DNA of 22,221 nt from a virus, in IMG/VR virus record IMGVR_UViG_3300025594_000060, positions 1 through 22,221 of that record; one strand, given 5' to 3'. Below are positions 1 to 8,974 of the stretch, piece after piece. A program made the translations under genes and the position numbers. Numbering within the stretch: the stretch's first letter is position 1; each line of letters starts with the position of its first letter. The notes under the pieces are model-generated. The model saw only the letters and a program-made list of their open reading frames with translations. It was not told the origin of the DNA and did no database searches.

Positions 1-1
1 T

Positions 2-3000
2 CTTGATATGTATTATGCGAAACTTTCAAACGCATATAACACATCATCAGGAAGTCCAGATAGAAATATTGATAGTAAGTATCCTCAGGATCCTGATGGA
101 TTTGCAAAACAAAGACCTGAATGGGAGATTGTTGGAGCATTTGCATCAGATCCAATTTCAATTTCTGCAATCGAAGCAGGATCTGGTGGAACACCGAATA
201 ATCAGGTTACAGTAACAACAACAGTAGATCATGGTCTTACTGTAGGAACACCAATTAAGATTAATGGTGTCTCGCCAACAGATTATAATATTTCAACAAA
301 AGTTCAAAGTGTTGATTCATCTAATGCAAGAATTTTTACTTATCTTCTTCCAACATTTAGAAAGAATCTTCCAACACCAGGAACTGCATCTGGAGCATCA
401 GTAACAATTGAAACTGATACTGTATCTGGTGCATCCCCTTATATCTTTAACATCTCATTACGTTCTGTTTTTGGAATGAATGGAATGTTGGCAGATGGAA
501 GCAAAGCATCTGGATTCCGTTCAATGGTTGTGGCTCAATTCACTGGAGTCAGTCTTCAAAAGGATGATCGTGCGTTTGTAAAGTATGATAAAACTTCTAG
601 AGGATATGCTGGAATTAATATAACCAAACAATCTGGTGCAGATTTATCGAATGGATCATCATCTACAAATCCAGATCAAGTATATCATTTAGATTCTAAT
701 GCTGTTTATCGTCAAGGATGGGAGCAAACTCACATTCGTATCACAAATGATGCAATTCTACAAATTGTTTCTGTTTTTGCGATTGGATATAACAAACACT
801 TCTCTATTGAAAGTGGTGGAGATGCATCTATTACTAACTCAAACTCTAACTTTGGACAATTGTCTTTGATTGCAGATGGATTTAAAAAAGAAGCATTTGC
901 TAAAGATAATAAGGCATTTATTACAAATATTATCCCTCCAAGATCAACAAATGAAGCAGAAGAAAGTATTGATTGGTTAAGTATTGATGTTGGAGTTACC
1001 ACTGCAGTTGGAGTTTCAACTCACCTATATCTTCGTGGATTTGAGTCGGAAGATAGTATTCCACCAGTTTTGACTCAAGGATACCGTATTGGTGCAAAAG
1101 TAAATGATAAGTTATTTGTAAATGTTGGTTCAGGAACCAGTGAAGCAAACATTTATATGCAGGATGGATTAACATCATCCACTAAAGAATTTAATGTTAC
1201 TGCCAGTGCAGATAGCAAGTTGACTATTGGTTTAAATAATGGATTACAAACTGGAGAAAAAATCATTCTTCTGAGTTCTTCTGCCGATTATCCAGAAAAT
1301 ATTGATGCACATAAACCATACTATGTAATTTCCCTTTCTGATGCGACAGATGTTGCTGATAGACCTAAAATTCAATTAGCATCAACAAAAACAGATGCTG
1401 ATAATAAAAATTTCATTATTTTTTATGGGGGCACTGACCTTAGAGTTGTAAGCAGAATTACTGATAAATCTGCCGGTGATGCTGGTAGTCCGGTTCAATT
1501 TGATTCTACACAAAATCGTTGGTATATTACGGTAAACACTACGAATGGAATTTATTCCACTTTAAACACTTTAGGTGTTGCAGGTATTGGTGCAGAAACT
1601 AATCCTACATTTATTAAGAGAGCACCAGACAATAGAAGTTTGGATGAAAAGATTTATAAGTTCAGAGTTGTTATTCCAAAAGAACTTATAAATGCAAAAA
1701 CACCAGAATCTGGATTTATTATTCAAGAATCCAGCACAACCGGTGTCAGGGAAAATACAGACTTTACTTTATCAACAATTGGTTTAAATGATTTTGAATA
1801 TAATAGAAATCCAAGATTTATTTCGGCATGTTCTCATAGCACAAATACTTCAACTGTAATTACAGAACTTCAACATAATCTTGATGTTGGGGATCAAATT
1901 ATTATCACTAATGTAACAGATACTAATAACACTGTTGGTTCTGCGACTAGTGGATATAATGGAACATTTACTGTTGCAACAGTAAGCGCAGACAATATGT
2001 CATTTACATATTCAAATACAACTGGAAATCCTGGATTATTCAATAACAACACAAGCACCAGAAATCTAAGTCTTCCAAGATTTCAAAGAAATGATTTGCA
2101 GAGTAACTTCTATGTTTATCGTAATGAAGTAATTAATGAATATGTTGAAAATCAACAAGATGGTGTTTATCACATATATGCACTCAAAGCAGACAATAAA
2201 ATTTCTGCAGAATTTACAGAATTGGAGTATGGTCAAAATGTTACTAATTTATATCCTCAAACTGATAGAGACAATGTAAATGATAATCCAGGATCAACTA
2301 AGTCAAGAGCACTTTCTTTTCCAATTGGTGATGTTAATACAAGTGATTTAAAAGGAAGTATCACCAGAGAATCTGCAGATTCTTTCATGACAAAACTTGG
2401 TGGCGGTCTTATTGTAGATTCTGTTTCACCAGATAGTGGTGGTATTTCAACTATAACATTTACTAGAAATCATAAATTTGCCGGTATTTCTACTGCGACA
2501 CTTACTAGTGCAGGATCAGGAACAAGAACTAATGGGACATATTATAATGTAAAACTTTACAATGAAAATACATATTCAACTTGGAATGGTGCCACTGCAC
2601 AAGTTGTCGTATCTGGTAATACTATTAATAGTTTCCATATTCAAGCACCTGGATCCGGATATTCTAATTCAGATACACTTTTCTTTGACAATGCTTCAAT
2701 AGGTGGAAATCAGGATGGTTCTGTTACGGTATCAAATTCTGGTATCTCAACAAATGTTGGGGATGTAGTTCAGATTACTGGTATTGCAACAATTTCTGAT
2801 GCATATTACAGAATTACTAATGTTCCAGGTGCAAATAAAATTGCAATTGCTAAAACTTCTGGTGATCCCTCTACTTTCCAAGGAAGCATTCTTCTTTCCA
2901 GTGGACCTTCAATTTCAGTAAGTTCTTCTACATTCCTAAGTGGTATTACAACCTTTACGTGTTCATCTGCACATGGATTGATTTCTGGTAATAAGTTTAG

Positions 3001-4537
3001 AGTAATTGATGCAAGTAGTAATAATCTTGGGGATTATCTCGTAAAATCTAAAGTAAATTTGAATACATTTACTGCAGAAACTACTACAGCACTAACAAGT
3101 CCAGCATTTCTATTAAAACATAATTTTTCATCTAATTCAGGTGTATCAGATTCAAGTTCAGAAAATCTTGCAGGTAGGCAAAATACCTTCTATAGTGGAG
3201 ATACTTTCGTTATCAATAATGGTGGAAATACTATAGGAATCAATACTACTTTAATTCCTCTTTCCCATCCAAAATCTGGAGTATCTGCTGGTGTTGGACT
3301 TACTGAAAGATTGCCAATAGGATCTTATATTCAAATTGATGATGAGATTATGAGAGTCGCATCAACATCGATTACGGGTTCAGATAAACTGACCGTTCTT
3401 CGTGGTGTTTTCTCATCAAATGTTGGAATACATTCCGATACTTCATTAGTCAAAAAAATTAATGTAATTCCTGTTGAGTTCCGCAGACCATCAATTATTC
3501 GTGCATCGGGACATACGTTTGAGTATCTTGGATATGGTCCAGGTAACTATTCAACTGGTCTTCCACAAGTTCAAACAAGAACTCTGACAGAAAAAGAAGA
3601 GTTCTTAACACAATCTCAAGAAAGATCTGCTGGTATTGTTGTTTATACTGGTATGAACAACAGAGGTGACTTCTATATTGGTAATACCAAGAAATCTTCT
3701 TCGACTGGTGAGGAAACTTCATTTGATACTCCAATTCCGACAGTTACTGGAGAAGATCCCGCAAGATTGAGTGCAATCTTTGACGAAATTACTGTTAAGG
3801 AAAGAATTGTTGTTGAAGGTGGAGATTCACGTCAAATTCTTTCACAGTTTGATGGACCTGTTACCTTTGGTGGTGAAGTAAGAATTAAAAATACACTAGC
3901 ACTTATTGGTAAATTAAGAATACTTAATACTACAAATAGTACCGGTATTGGAAATGGTTCTGTTGTGATTGATGGTGGTGTTAGTATTGCTAAAAATCTT
4001 TTTGTTGGTGGCAATACAAACATTACAGGAGATTTTGATGTAACTGGAAACACTACTTTTTCAACTATAGTAGCAGCAGGTGCAACATTTGGCAATATTC
4101 AAATTGCCCAGACTGATGATAATACTATTGATACTTCATCTGGTGATTTTAAAATAAGTTCTATTGTAGGATCACTTGTTGCAATTCAAACAAATACCAC
4201 AATTACTGGTATTTTGAGTGTAACTGACGATATTACAGCATTCTGGTCCTCCGATGAAAGATTAAAGGATAATATTACTCCAATCCATGATCCTCTATCA
4301 AAAGTCATTTCAATCAGTGGTAATACATTTGATTGGAATGATAAGTCTAATAAGTCGGGAAATGATGTTGGATTGATTGCACAAGAGATTGAAAAAGTTC
4401 TCCCAGAAGCAGTTACAACAAGAGACAATGGATACCTTGCAGTTGATTACCATAAGGTTGTTCCTCTGCTTGTAGAGGCAATTAAAGAACTCTCTGGTAA
4501 GGTCGATGCACTTGAACAAAAATTACAGGATAAATAA
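2..4537 (+). CDS. Virion tail/fibre-type structural protein with C-terminal S74 intramolecular chaperone (5' partial)
   Basis: The reading frame is open from the first bases of the window, so the ATG at 8 is probably internal and the true start lies upstream; 1511 codons are visible. The body is rich in Ser, Thr, Asn and Gly with beta-strand character, as in phage fibre and baseplate-decorating proteins. The last ~95 residues, counting from that ATG, match the peptidase S74 chaperone family: S-S-D-E-R-L-K-D-N-I at about 1414-1423, then GLIAQEIEKVLPEAV and VDYHKVVPLLVEAIKEL, ending in a short coiled coil. In characterised members (endosialidase-type fibres) the Ser/Lys pair of the S-D-x-R-x-K motif releases this domain after trimer folding. 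Here Ser1415 and Lys1420 are in place, so maturation by self-cleavage is inferred. A late-promoter-like GATAAATA overlaps its stop codon. Structural role is fairly sure; exact virion location is not. Confidence 0.85.
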   Translation, partial: LDMYYAKLSNAYNTSSGSPDRNIDSKYPQDPDGFAKQRPEWEIVGAFASDPISISAIEAGSGGTPNNQVTVTTTVDHGLTVGTPIKINGVSPTDYNISTKVQSVDSSNARIFTYLLPTFRKNLPTPGTASGASVTIETDTVSGASPYIFNISLRSVFGMNGMLADGSKASGFRSMVVAQFTGVSLQKDDRAFVKYDKTSRGYAGINITKQSGADLSNGSSSTNPDQVYHLDSNAVYRQGWEQTHIRITNDAILQIVSVFAIGYNKHFSIESGGDASITNSNSNFGQLSLIADGFKKEAFAKDNKAFITNIIPPRSTNEAEESIDWLSIDVGVTTAVGVSTHLYLRGFESEDSIPPVLTQGYRIGAKVNDKLFVNVGSGTSEANIYMQDGLTSSTKEFNVTASADSKLTIGLNNGLQTGEKIILLSSSADYPENIDAHKPYYVISLSDATDVADRPKIQLASTKTDADNKNFIIFYGGTDLRVVSRITDKSAGDAGSPVQFDSTQNRWYITVNTTNGIYSTLNTLGVAGIGAETNPTFIKRAPDNRSLDEKIYKFRVVIPKELINAKTPESGFIIQESSTTGVRENTDFTLSTIGLNDFEYNRNPRFISACSHSTNTSTVITELQHNLDVGDQIIITNVTDTNNTVGSATSGYNGTFTVATVSADNMSFTYSNTTGNPGLFNNNTSTRNLSLPRFQRNDLQSNFYVYRNEVINEYVENQQDGVYHIYALKADNKISAEFTELEYGQNVTNLYPQTDRDNVNDNPGSTKSRALSFPIGDVNTSDLKGSITRESADSFMTKLGGGLIVDSVSPDSGGISTITFTRNHKFAGISTATLTSAGSGTRTNGTYYNVKLYNENTYSTWNGATAQVVVSGNTINSFHIQAPGSGYSNSDTLFFDNASIGGNQDGSVTVSNSGISTNVGDVVQITGIATISDAYYRITNVPGANKIAIAKTSGDPSTFQGSILLSSGPSISVSSSTFLSGITTFTCSSAHGLISGNKFRVIDASSNNLGDYLVKSKVNLNTFTAETTTALTSPAFLLKHNFSSNSGVSDSSSENLAGRQNTFYSGDTFVINNGGNTIGINTTLIPLSHPKSGVSAGVGLTERLPIGSYIQIDDEIMRVASTSITGSDKLTVLRGVFSSNVGIHSDTSLVKKINVIPVEFRRPSIIRASGHTFEYLGYGPGNYSTGLPQVQTRTLTEKEEFLTQSQERSAGIVVYTGMNNRGDFYIGNTKKSSSTGEETSFDTPIPTVTGEDPARLSAIFDEITVKERIVVEGGDSRQILSQFDGPVTFGGEVRIKNTLALIGKLRILNTTNSTGIGNGSVVIDGGVSIAKNLFVGGNTNITGDFDVTGNTTFSTIVAAGATFGNIQIAQTDDNTIDTSSGDFKISSIVGSLVAIQTNTTITGILSVTDDITAFWSSDERLKDNITPIHDPLSKVISISGNTFDWNDKSNKSGNDVGLIAQEIEKVLPEAVTTRDNGYLAVDYHKVVPLLVEAIKELSGKVDALEQKLQDK
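4529..4536 (+). promoter_or_regulatory. Candidate T4-type late promoter (GATAAATA)
   Basis: GATAAATA matches the NATAAATA late-promoter core of T4-like cyanophages. It overlaps the stop codon of the upstream structural gene and lies 18 bases before the ATG of the next one. A structural gene is the expected target of the gp55-type late sigma factor. No transcription data are available. Confidence 0.45.
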
Positions 4538-4554
4538 CTCTAAAGCTTATAATA

Positions 4555-6795
4555 ATGGCAAATATTAGGAAGTCATTTAATTTTAGGAATGGTGTTCAGG
4601 TTGATAATGATAATTTCATTGTAAATTCGAATGGTCTGGTGGGGATTGGAACATCTATCCCTACTGAATCTCTCGATTTGATTGGAAATGCAAAAATTAC
4701 TGGATTTACAACAACAATAACCTTAGGAGTTGCACAGACTGCAAACTTTTATAATGATCTAAAAGTGGGACCAGTCAATATAGATCCTAGTAGTGGAGTA
4801 ATCACAGCAACAAAATTTGTTGGAGATGCCTCCGGTCTTCAAAATATTTTCGCAATTTCAACAACTGGTTGGATTTCACAAGGAGTAGGATTACATACAT
4901 TTAGATCGATTGGTATTGGAACCACAAATCCAGTATATAATTTACAAATAGGAGGAGACCCTGCCACAGCAACTGGTGCGGGTTTTGATGGTGGAAATAT
5001 TCTTGCAAGTGGTATAGTTACTGCAACTAGTTTTGTTGGAAATTTAACAGGTAATGTAACTGGTAATGTAACTGGTGTAGCTGCATCTGCAACTAAACTT
5101 GAAACTGCGAGAGATTTTAATATCACTGGTGATTTAGAATCAAGCACTATATCTTTCGATGGAACAGGTAATGTTAGTTTACCATCTGAACTGTCATCTA
5201 GTTTCAGTGCAAATACAAGTGGTATTGTAACTGCGAGTAAGTTTGTTGGTCCTACAGAATCAACAACATCAACGATTACTACCGGAACAATTACCACAGG
5301 AACAATCACGAATGCAAACATCACTAATGCTGATGTTGGTATTGGAACCTTTGATGATTTAAGAATCAATAAATCTGCTGCAGCAAGTCTTGTTGTTACG
5401 AGTACAACAAACTCATCTGTAAGTATTGGTGAATCTGTAGGTGCAGGTAATAGTAGTGCCCAGTTACTCTATACACCAGGCACAGGACGTTTGGATATTA
5501 ATAACTACGATGTTGGTGGAGTCAGTATCAATCTTCATGAAGGGACTGGTACAGGCACAACAGAAAGTTTCAATGTCAACTATGACAATTCAACACAGTT
5601 TGAAGTCACTTATGATGGAAAAGTTGGTGTAAATCGTGGTGGTGCTGCATTAGAAAATAATTTAGAAGTTGGTGGTGATGCTCTTATTACTGGAAATTCT
5701 CAAATTGTAGGTATACTTACAGTCGGAACAGGTTCAGAACAAGTAACTCTTGGTGATGGTAGTCCTATACCAGTTTCAGATAGTCAAAATTTTAATACTT
5801 TAAGTGGAATTAGCACATTTAATAAGTTGAGTGTGCAAGATATTCAAGTTGGAGGAGGAATAACAGTATCTTCTGATGTTTATGTTGGAAATGACGTTGG
5901 TATAGGAACAACAACAAACGTTGGTTTTGCTACTGGAGGTATTAATCCAAAACTTCAAATATTTGGAGTAGCATATTCTACAGAAGGATTCATATCCAAG
6001 CAGACACTTGGAATTACAACAAATATTGACGGATCTTTTCAATCAGATCCTAGAACAATTCCAAGTGATTTAGGTTCAACAATTCCATTCTTGTCTTATG
6101 GGGATTTCCAAGTTGATAGTGGTGCAGCAGGATTTATTTCATCTAATTTTCTAATAGTTCCTACAGTTGGAGTTGCTACCGTAGGATTTGGATCAACTAA
6201 TCTTGGAATAATTTCAAAAAATCATATACCAGGTGGAAGTGAATCAGAATACTTATCATCAGTTGGTGTCAATACTTACTTTGCAAGGTCTGTATTTGAT
6301 GTAGGAACTGCTTCTACATCGATGAATAGTTATTTCATTCCTCCATCATTAACAGAAACTCAGATAAGTGTTGTTAGTAATTTATGGCAGAATCCATCTG
6401 GATTTGGGACAGTACTTTCAAGAAAAGTTACTCCAAATGGACTTGTTCCTGGAGGATTAGTATATAACTCCTCAAGAGATAACATCCAGATTAGAAATAC
6501 TGCATCATCATTTAGAAACTTAAGTCCTGTTGTTGCATTTGGAACTATTGTTAGTGGTGCAGTACCAACTCCTGCTGACGGATATAATTTGGATGCTCCA
6601 GCAAACAGCACTAATGATGCAAACTTTAGTTTTAGCACTGCATTACAATCAGCAAACTATACGGTAATTGTTTCTAATACCGGAACATCAACATTTACTG
6701 TTCCTGAAGTGAATAAAACAACTGCTGGATTTAAAATTACTTTTAGTTCTAGTGCTAGCACCAAAAGTTACTCTGTAATGATACTTCAAGTATAA
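4555..6795 (+). CDS. Repetitive fibre-like structural protein
   Basis: A 746-residue protein starting MANIRKSFNFRNGVQVD and beginning 17 bases after the preceding structural gene. It is built from short glycine-rich beta motifs such as VGIGT, GIVTASKFVG and GNVTGNVTG, typical of trimeric beta-structured phage fibres. Near-exact short tandem repeats are visible: GNVTG units at residues ~166-173, and TTGTI twice at ~242-251. The C-terminus (ANYTVIVSNTGTSTFTV...SYSVMILQV) looks like a compact beta domain that could be the exposed, receptor-facing tip. Unlike its neighbour it lacks an S74 chaperone. Its place next to another fibre-type gene suggests a shared role in the tail or adhesion apparatus; host recognition is inferred. 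Confidence 0.75.
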   Translation: MANIRKSFNFRNGVQVDNDNFIVNSNGLVGIGTSIPTESLDLIGNAKITGFTTTITLGVAQTANFYNDLKVGPVNIDPSSGVITATKFVGDASGLQNIFAISTTGWISQGVGLHTFRSIGIGTTNPVYNLQIGGDPATATGAGFDGGNILASGIVTATSFVGNLTGNVTGNVTGVAASATKLETARDFNITGDLESSTISFDGTGNVSLPSELSSSFSANTSGIVTASKFVGPTESTTSTITTGTITTGTITNANITNADVGIGTFDDLRINKSAAASLVVTSTTNSSVSIGESVGAGNSSAQLLYTPGTGRLDINNYDVGGVSINLHEGTGTGTTESFNVNYDNSTQFEVTYDGKVGVNRGGAALENNLEVGGDALITGNSQIVGILTVGTGSEQVTLGDGSPIPVSDSQNFNTLSGISTFNKLSVQDIQVGGGITVSSDVYVGNDVGIGTTTNVGFATGGINPKLQIFGVAYSTEGFISKQTLGITTNIDGSFQSDPRTIPSDLGSTIPFLSYGDFQVDSGAAGFISSNFLIVPTVGVATVGFGSTNLGIISKNHIPGGSESEYLSSVGVNTYFARSVFDVGTASTSMNSYFIPPSLTETQISVVSNLWQNPSGFGTVLSRKVTPNGLVPGGLVYNSSRDNIQIRNTASSFRNLSPVVAFGTIVSGAVPTPADGYNLDAPANSTNDANFSFSTALQSANYTVIVSNTGTSTFTVPEVNKTTAGFKITFSSSASTKSYSVMILQV
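5038..5076 (+). repeat. 12-bp tandem repeat GGTAATGTAACT inside fibre gene
   Basis: GGTAATGTAACT occurs twice back to back at 5050-5061 and 5062-5073, with degenerate partial units on both sides. It encodes the GNLTGNVTGNVTG run. The identity at DNA level suggests recent slippage or recombination within the fibre gene. Confidence 0.7.
5278..5307 (+). repeat. 15-bp near-tandem repeat encoding TTGTI units
   Basis: Two adjacent 15-base units, 5278-5292 and 5293-5307, each encode T-T-G-T-I, followed by a diverged T-N-A-N-I unit. The period is a whole number of codons, so unit number can change without breaking the frame of the fibre gene. Confidence 0.6.
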
Positions 6796-6799
6796 GGAC

Positions 6800-6828
6800 T
6801 TGACAAGACTCTAAAAACCATGTAGACT
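6800..6828 (+). promoter_or_regulatory. Sigma70-like promoter in the fibre-helicase gap (TTGACA-N17-TAGACT)
   Basis: TTGACA at 6800-6805 is a perfect -35 box. It is followed after exactly 17 bases by TAGACT at 6823-6828, a 4/6 match to the -10 box. Nothing is coded between its expected start near 6835 and the terminator hairpin at 6871-6904, so it may drive a short non-coding RNA. Confidence 0.5.
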
Positions 6829-6834
6829 ACCTTT

Positions 6835-6904
6835 GTTAGGGTTGAAGAGGAAGCTATAAGACACTTTAAGAACCGTCTACCAGGTCGCACTGGGGACGGT
6901 TTTC
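6835..6904 (+). ncRNA. Candidate ~70-nt small RNA between promoter and terminator
   Basis: This stretch lies between a consensus-like promoter (TTGACA 6800, TAGACT 6823) and a strong hairpin followed by a T-run. It contains no start codon with a usable frame. A transcript would be about 70 nt, with a 3' end in the hairpin. It could instead simply be the trailer of the fibre mRNA. This is an inference from the layout only. Confidence 0.3.
6871..6904 (+). terminator. Rho-independent terminator after fibre genes
   Basis: AACCGTC (6871-6877) pairs with GACGGTT (6895-6901). Inside it, CCAG (6880-6883) pairs with CTGG (6890-6893) around a six-base loop, and a short T-run follows. It ends transcription from the structural genes just before the helicase promoter; TATAAT begins only seven bases after the stem. 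Confidence 0.75.
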
Positions 6905-6907
6905 TGC

Positions 6908-6925
6908 TATAATAAGAAGGTAATC
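6908..6925 (+). promoter_or_regulatory. Promoter-leader cassette copy 1 (TATAAT-N5-GGTAATC), helicase gene
   Basis: An extended -10 box TGC-TATAAT is at 6908-6913, followed after five bases by GGTAATC at 6919-6925, which would sit at the transcription start. The sequence GAGGG then serves as ribosome-binding site for the TTG start at 6937. No good -35 box is seen, because that position is occupied by the terminator stem. Confidence 0.7.
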
Positions 6926-6936
6926 GAGGGACACCT

Positions 6937-8130
6937 TTGACCATCACTCTCAGACCCCATCAACGCAAAGCACTGAATGAGATGCTGGCATATGACAAAG
7001 GTCAGTTGATCATCCCTACGGGTGGTGGTAAGACCTTGTGTATGATACATGATATTGTTGAGAATCAAAAGTATATTGATAATGGTTCTACTATTGTTGT
7101 TGTAGCACCACGTATTCTGCTTGCAGAGCAACTTTGTAGTGAGTTTCTTGAGGTAATTGATACAACTCACACACATGTGATGCATGTTCATAGTGGTGAG
7201 ACTTCACACTTCTCCACAACAAAAGCAGAAAAGATCAATCTTTTTGTAAATACTGCTAGAACTGCTGGTGAGAATGTAGTAATCTTTACCACATATCACT
7301 CTCTACATCGTCTTGTAGAAGCAGATATCGAAGTCAACACGATTTACTTTGATGAAGCGCATAACTCAGTCCAACGTAACTTTTTCCCTGCTACGGAGCA
7401 CTTTTCTGCTGATGCTGATCGGTGTTACTTCTTCACTGCTACTCCTAAGCATTCTCTCTCTATTTACAAGCCAGGGATGAATGATTATGAGGTCTACGGT
7501 AAAGTCATCTGTAACATTCCTGCTCCTACATTAGTAGAGCAAGGATACATTCTGCCACCTAAGGTTGTTGTAAAGCAACTGGATATGGTTCAGGACAAGC
7601 AAATGATTGCCGACCGTGATTGTCAGAATCTGATTGAGACAATTGATGAGAACTCACTGGATAAGATTCTGATTGCCGCACGTTCTACCAAACAGATTAT
7701 CAAACTTCTGAGTCAATCTGATTTCCGTAATGAACTAGCAAAACGTGGTTATTCCTGTCTGTATATTACATCCAAGACTGGTGCAATCATTGATGGTCAG
7801 AAAGTCAATCGTGAGGTATTCTTTGATACTCTGAATGCATGGGGTAAAGATCCTAACAAAAAGTTTGTTGTTCTTCATCACTCTATTTTGTCTGAAGGTA
7901 TCAACGTCAGTGGACTTGAGGCGGTGTTGTTCATGAGAAACATGGACTATATCGGTATTTCGCAAAGTATTGGACGTGTGATCCGTCTAGGAGGCACCCA
8001 GAAGACCTTTGGACTGGTCTGTGTTCCAGTTTATGATAAAGTGGGCATCAGCACTGCTAAATCCGTTCAGGCAGTCGTTGACACCGTGTTTAAGCAGGGT
8101 CAACCTGCCATCTCTGTTATCCGTCGTTGA
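6937..8130 (+). CDS. Superfamily II DEAH-box helicase (UvsW-like)
   Basis: A 397-residue ATP-dependent helicase or translocase. The motifs run in order: RPHQRKAL (6-13), Walker A PTGGGKT (27-33), Ia VVVAPRILLAEQ (54-65), Walker B DEAH (139-142), III TATPK (167-171), V SEGINVSG (319-326), VI QSIGRVIR (343-350). All catalytic motifs are intact. In T4-like phages such enzymes (UvsW and relatives) remodel branched recombination or replication intermediates and unwind RNA-DNA hybrids. At ~400 residues it is shorter than T4 UvsW and may be a second, paralogous phage helicase rather than UvsW itself. The start is TTG, chosen because GAGGG precedes it and the MTITLRPHQ N-terminus is typical. A PD-(D/E)XK-like gene follows after seven bases. 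Confidence 0.88.
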   Translation: MTITLRPHQRKALNEMLAYDKGQLIIPTGGGKTLCMIHDIVENQKYIDNGSTIVVVAPRILLAEQLCSEFLEVIDTTHTHVMHVHSGETSHFSTTKAEKINLFVNTARTAGENVVIFTTYHSLHRLVEADIEVNTIYFDEAHNSVQRNFFPATEHFSADADRCYFFTATPKHSLSIYKPGMNDYEVYGKVICNIPAPTLVEQGYILPPKVVVKQLDMVQDKQMIADRDCQNLIETIDENSLDKILIAARSTKQIIKLLSQSDFRNELAKRGYSCLYITSKTGAIIDGQKVNREVFFDTLNAWGKDPNKKFVVLHHSILSEGINVSGLEAVLFMRNMDYIGISQSIGRVIRLGGTQKTFGLVCVPVYDKVGISTAKSVQAVVDTVFKQGQPAISVIRR

Positions 8131-8137
8131 GGTCATT

Positions 8138-8476
8138 ATGAACACTAGATATCTAAAACAAAAAGGAAGAATGTTTCAACAAAAAATCAGAGATCTCATC
8201 ATTGAATCTTTTGGTCTTCCACAAGAAGATGTAAAGTCTTGTAGTATGGGTGCTGGTGGTGTTGACATTCAATTATCATCTCATGCTAAAAGAGTTTTTC
8301 CATTCTCCATTGAATGTAAAAATGTAAAAGGTTTATCTGCACTATCAACTTATTATAAACAATCAGTTTTAAACTGTGTTAAAGAAACAATCCCTGTTCT
8401 TGTGTGTGAGATGCCAGATGGAAAACCTTTGGTTACAATGTCATTGGAAGATTTTTTCGAAGTTGTACGTCGTTGA
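8138..8476 (+). CDS. Small PD-(D/E)XK nuclease-like protein
   Basis: A 112-residue protein. The pattern GAGGVDIQL (D43) ... FPFSIECKNVKG (E59-x-K61), preceded by a helix with the motif GRMFQQKIRDLII, is the core of the PD-(D/E)XK nuclease fold. Here it looks like the Holliday-junction-resolvase or VSR-like small single-domain type. The ATG at 8138 was chosen because GAGGTC precedes it and it lies just after the helicase stop; the frame is open further upstream inside the helicase, but that would be overlap. Its position behind a helicase fits a role in recombination or repair. Nuclease activity is inferred from the motif alone. Confidence 0.65.
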   Translation: MNTRYLKQKGRMFQQKIRDLIIESFGLPQEDVKSCSMGAGGVDIQLSSHAKRVFPFSIECKNVKGLSALSTYYKQSVLNCVKETIPVLVCEMPDGKPLVTMSLEDFFEVVRR

Positions 8477-8481
8477 TATTG

Positions 8482-8502
8482 TGCTATAATATCCAGGTAA
8501 TC
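8482..8502 (+). promoter_or_regulatory. Promoter-leader cassette copy 2
   Basis: Extended -10 box TGC-TATAAT at 8485-8490, then N5 and GGTAATC at 8496-8502. It overlaps nothing coding and precedes the ATG at 8519. It lacks both the upstream AAGTG element and a hairpin. Confidence 0.65.
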
Positions 8503-8518
8503 TAAGATTATTATTCAA

Positions 8519-8902
8519 ATGAATCCTTCAAAATACATTACATCCTCCATGCGAACTACCATTTACAATTCGGATGGAGAACATCTTAACAAATCCATTA
8601 AACATGGTGCAGTTTGTCAGGGAACTACTGGTCGAAAATTTAATAAAAATCAACGTGTCATTGTTGCAGATAAACGCAATGATGGTAATTATGATCTTGG
8701 ATTTGGTGTTGCAACAGGAGAACAAATCGAAGTTGATGCTACTAAAATTTGGAAAAATTGGCAAGATCATCCCAATTCTGTGATTAATTGTGTTTCTTTT
8801 TTTGCAAAAGTAGAAAACGTTCCCAGACACATGGTTAATCCTACACAAACTGATATTCCTAATCATCTTCGGGAACCTTTGTGGACTCTTTCTGCCAATT
8901 AA
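8519..8902 (+). CDS. Conserved-looking phage protein, 127 aa, unknown function
   Basis: A soluble 127-residue protein with its own promoter cassette. The N-terminal part reads SSMRTTIYNSDGEHLNKSI, followed by a basic, beta-rich stretch (GRKFNKNQRVIVADKRNDGNYDLGFGVATGEQIEV) that could be a small SH3-like barrel, and then a Trp-containing tail (KIWKNWQDHP). No catalytic motif or membrane segment is visible. The GTAATCTAAG leader gives only a weak ribosome-binding site. Function not recognised. Confidence 0.6.
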   Translation: MNPSKYITSSMRTTIYNSDGEHLNKSIKHGAVCQGTTGRKFNKNQRVIVADKRNDGNYDLGFGVATGEQIEVDATKIWKNWQDHPNSVINCVSFFAKVENVPRHMVNPTQTDIPNHLREPLWTLSAN

Positions 8903-8903
8903 T

Positions 8904-8965
8904 AAACTGGCACACTCTGCTTCCGACTTTGCCTCACTCTGCTATAATACAAAGGTAATCAAGGG
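8904..8965 (+). promoter_or_regulatory. Promoter-leader cassette copy 3 with upstream TGGCACA element
   Basis: TGGCACA (8908-8914) lies 28 bases before TATAAT (8943-8948, extended TGC), then N5 and GGTAATC (8954-8960) and AAGGG as ribosome-binding site for the ATG at 8975. It is expected to drive the long small-gene array that begins here. Confidence 0.7.
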
Positions 8966-8974
8966 AACACCACC

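Noticed and set aside
4839-5369. Long minus-strand open frame (176 codons) opposite the fibre gene
   Set aside because: Low-complexity Val/Pro/Ile product mirrors the repetitive Thr/Asn/Gly codons of the plus-strand fibre gene; no ribosome-binding site. Shadow frame.
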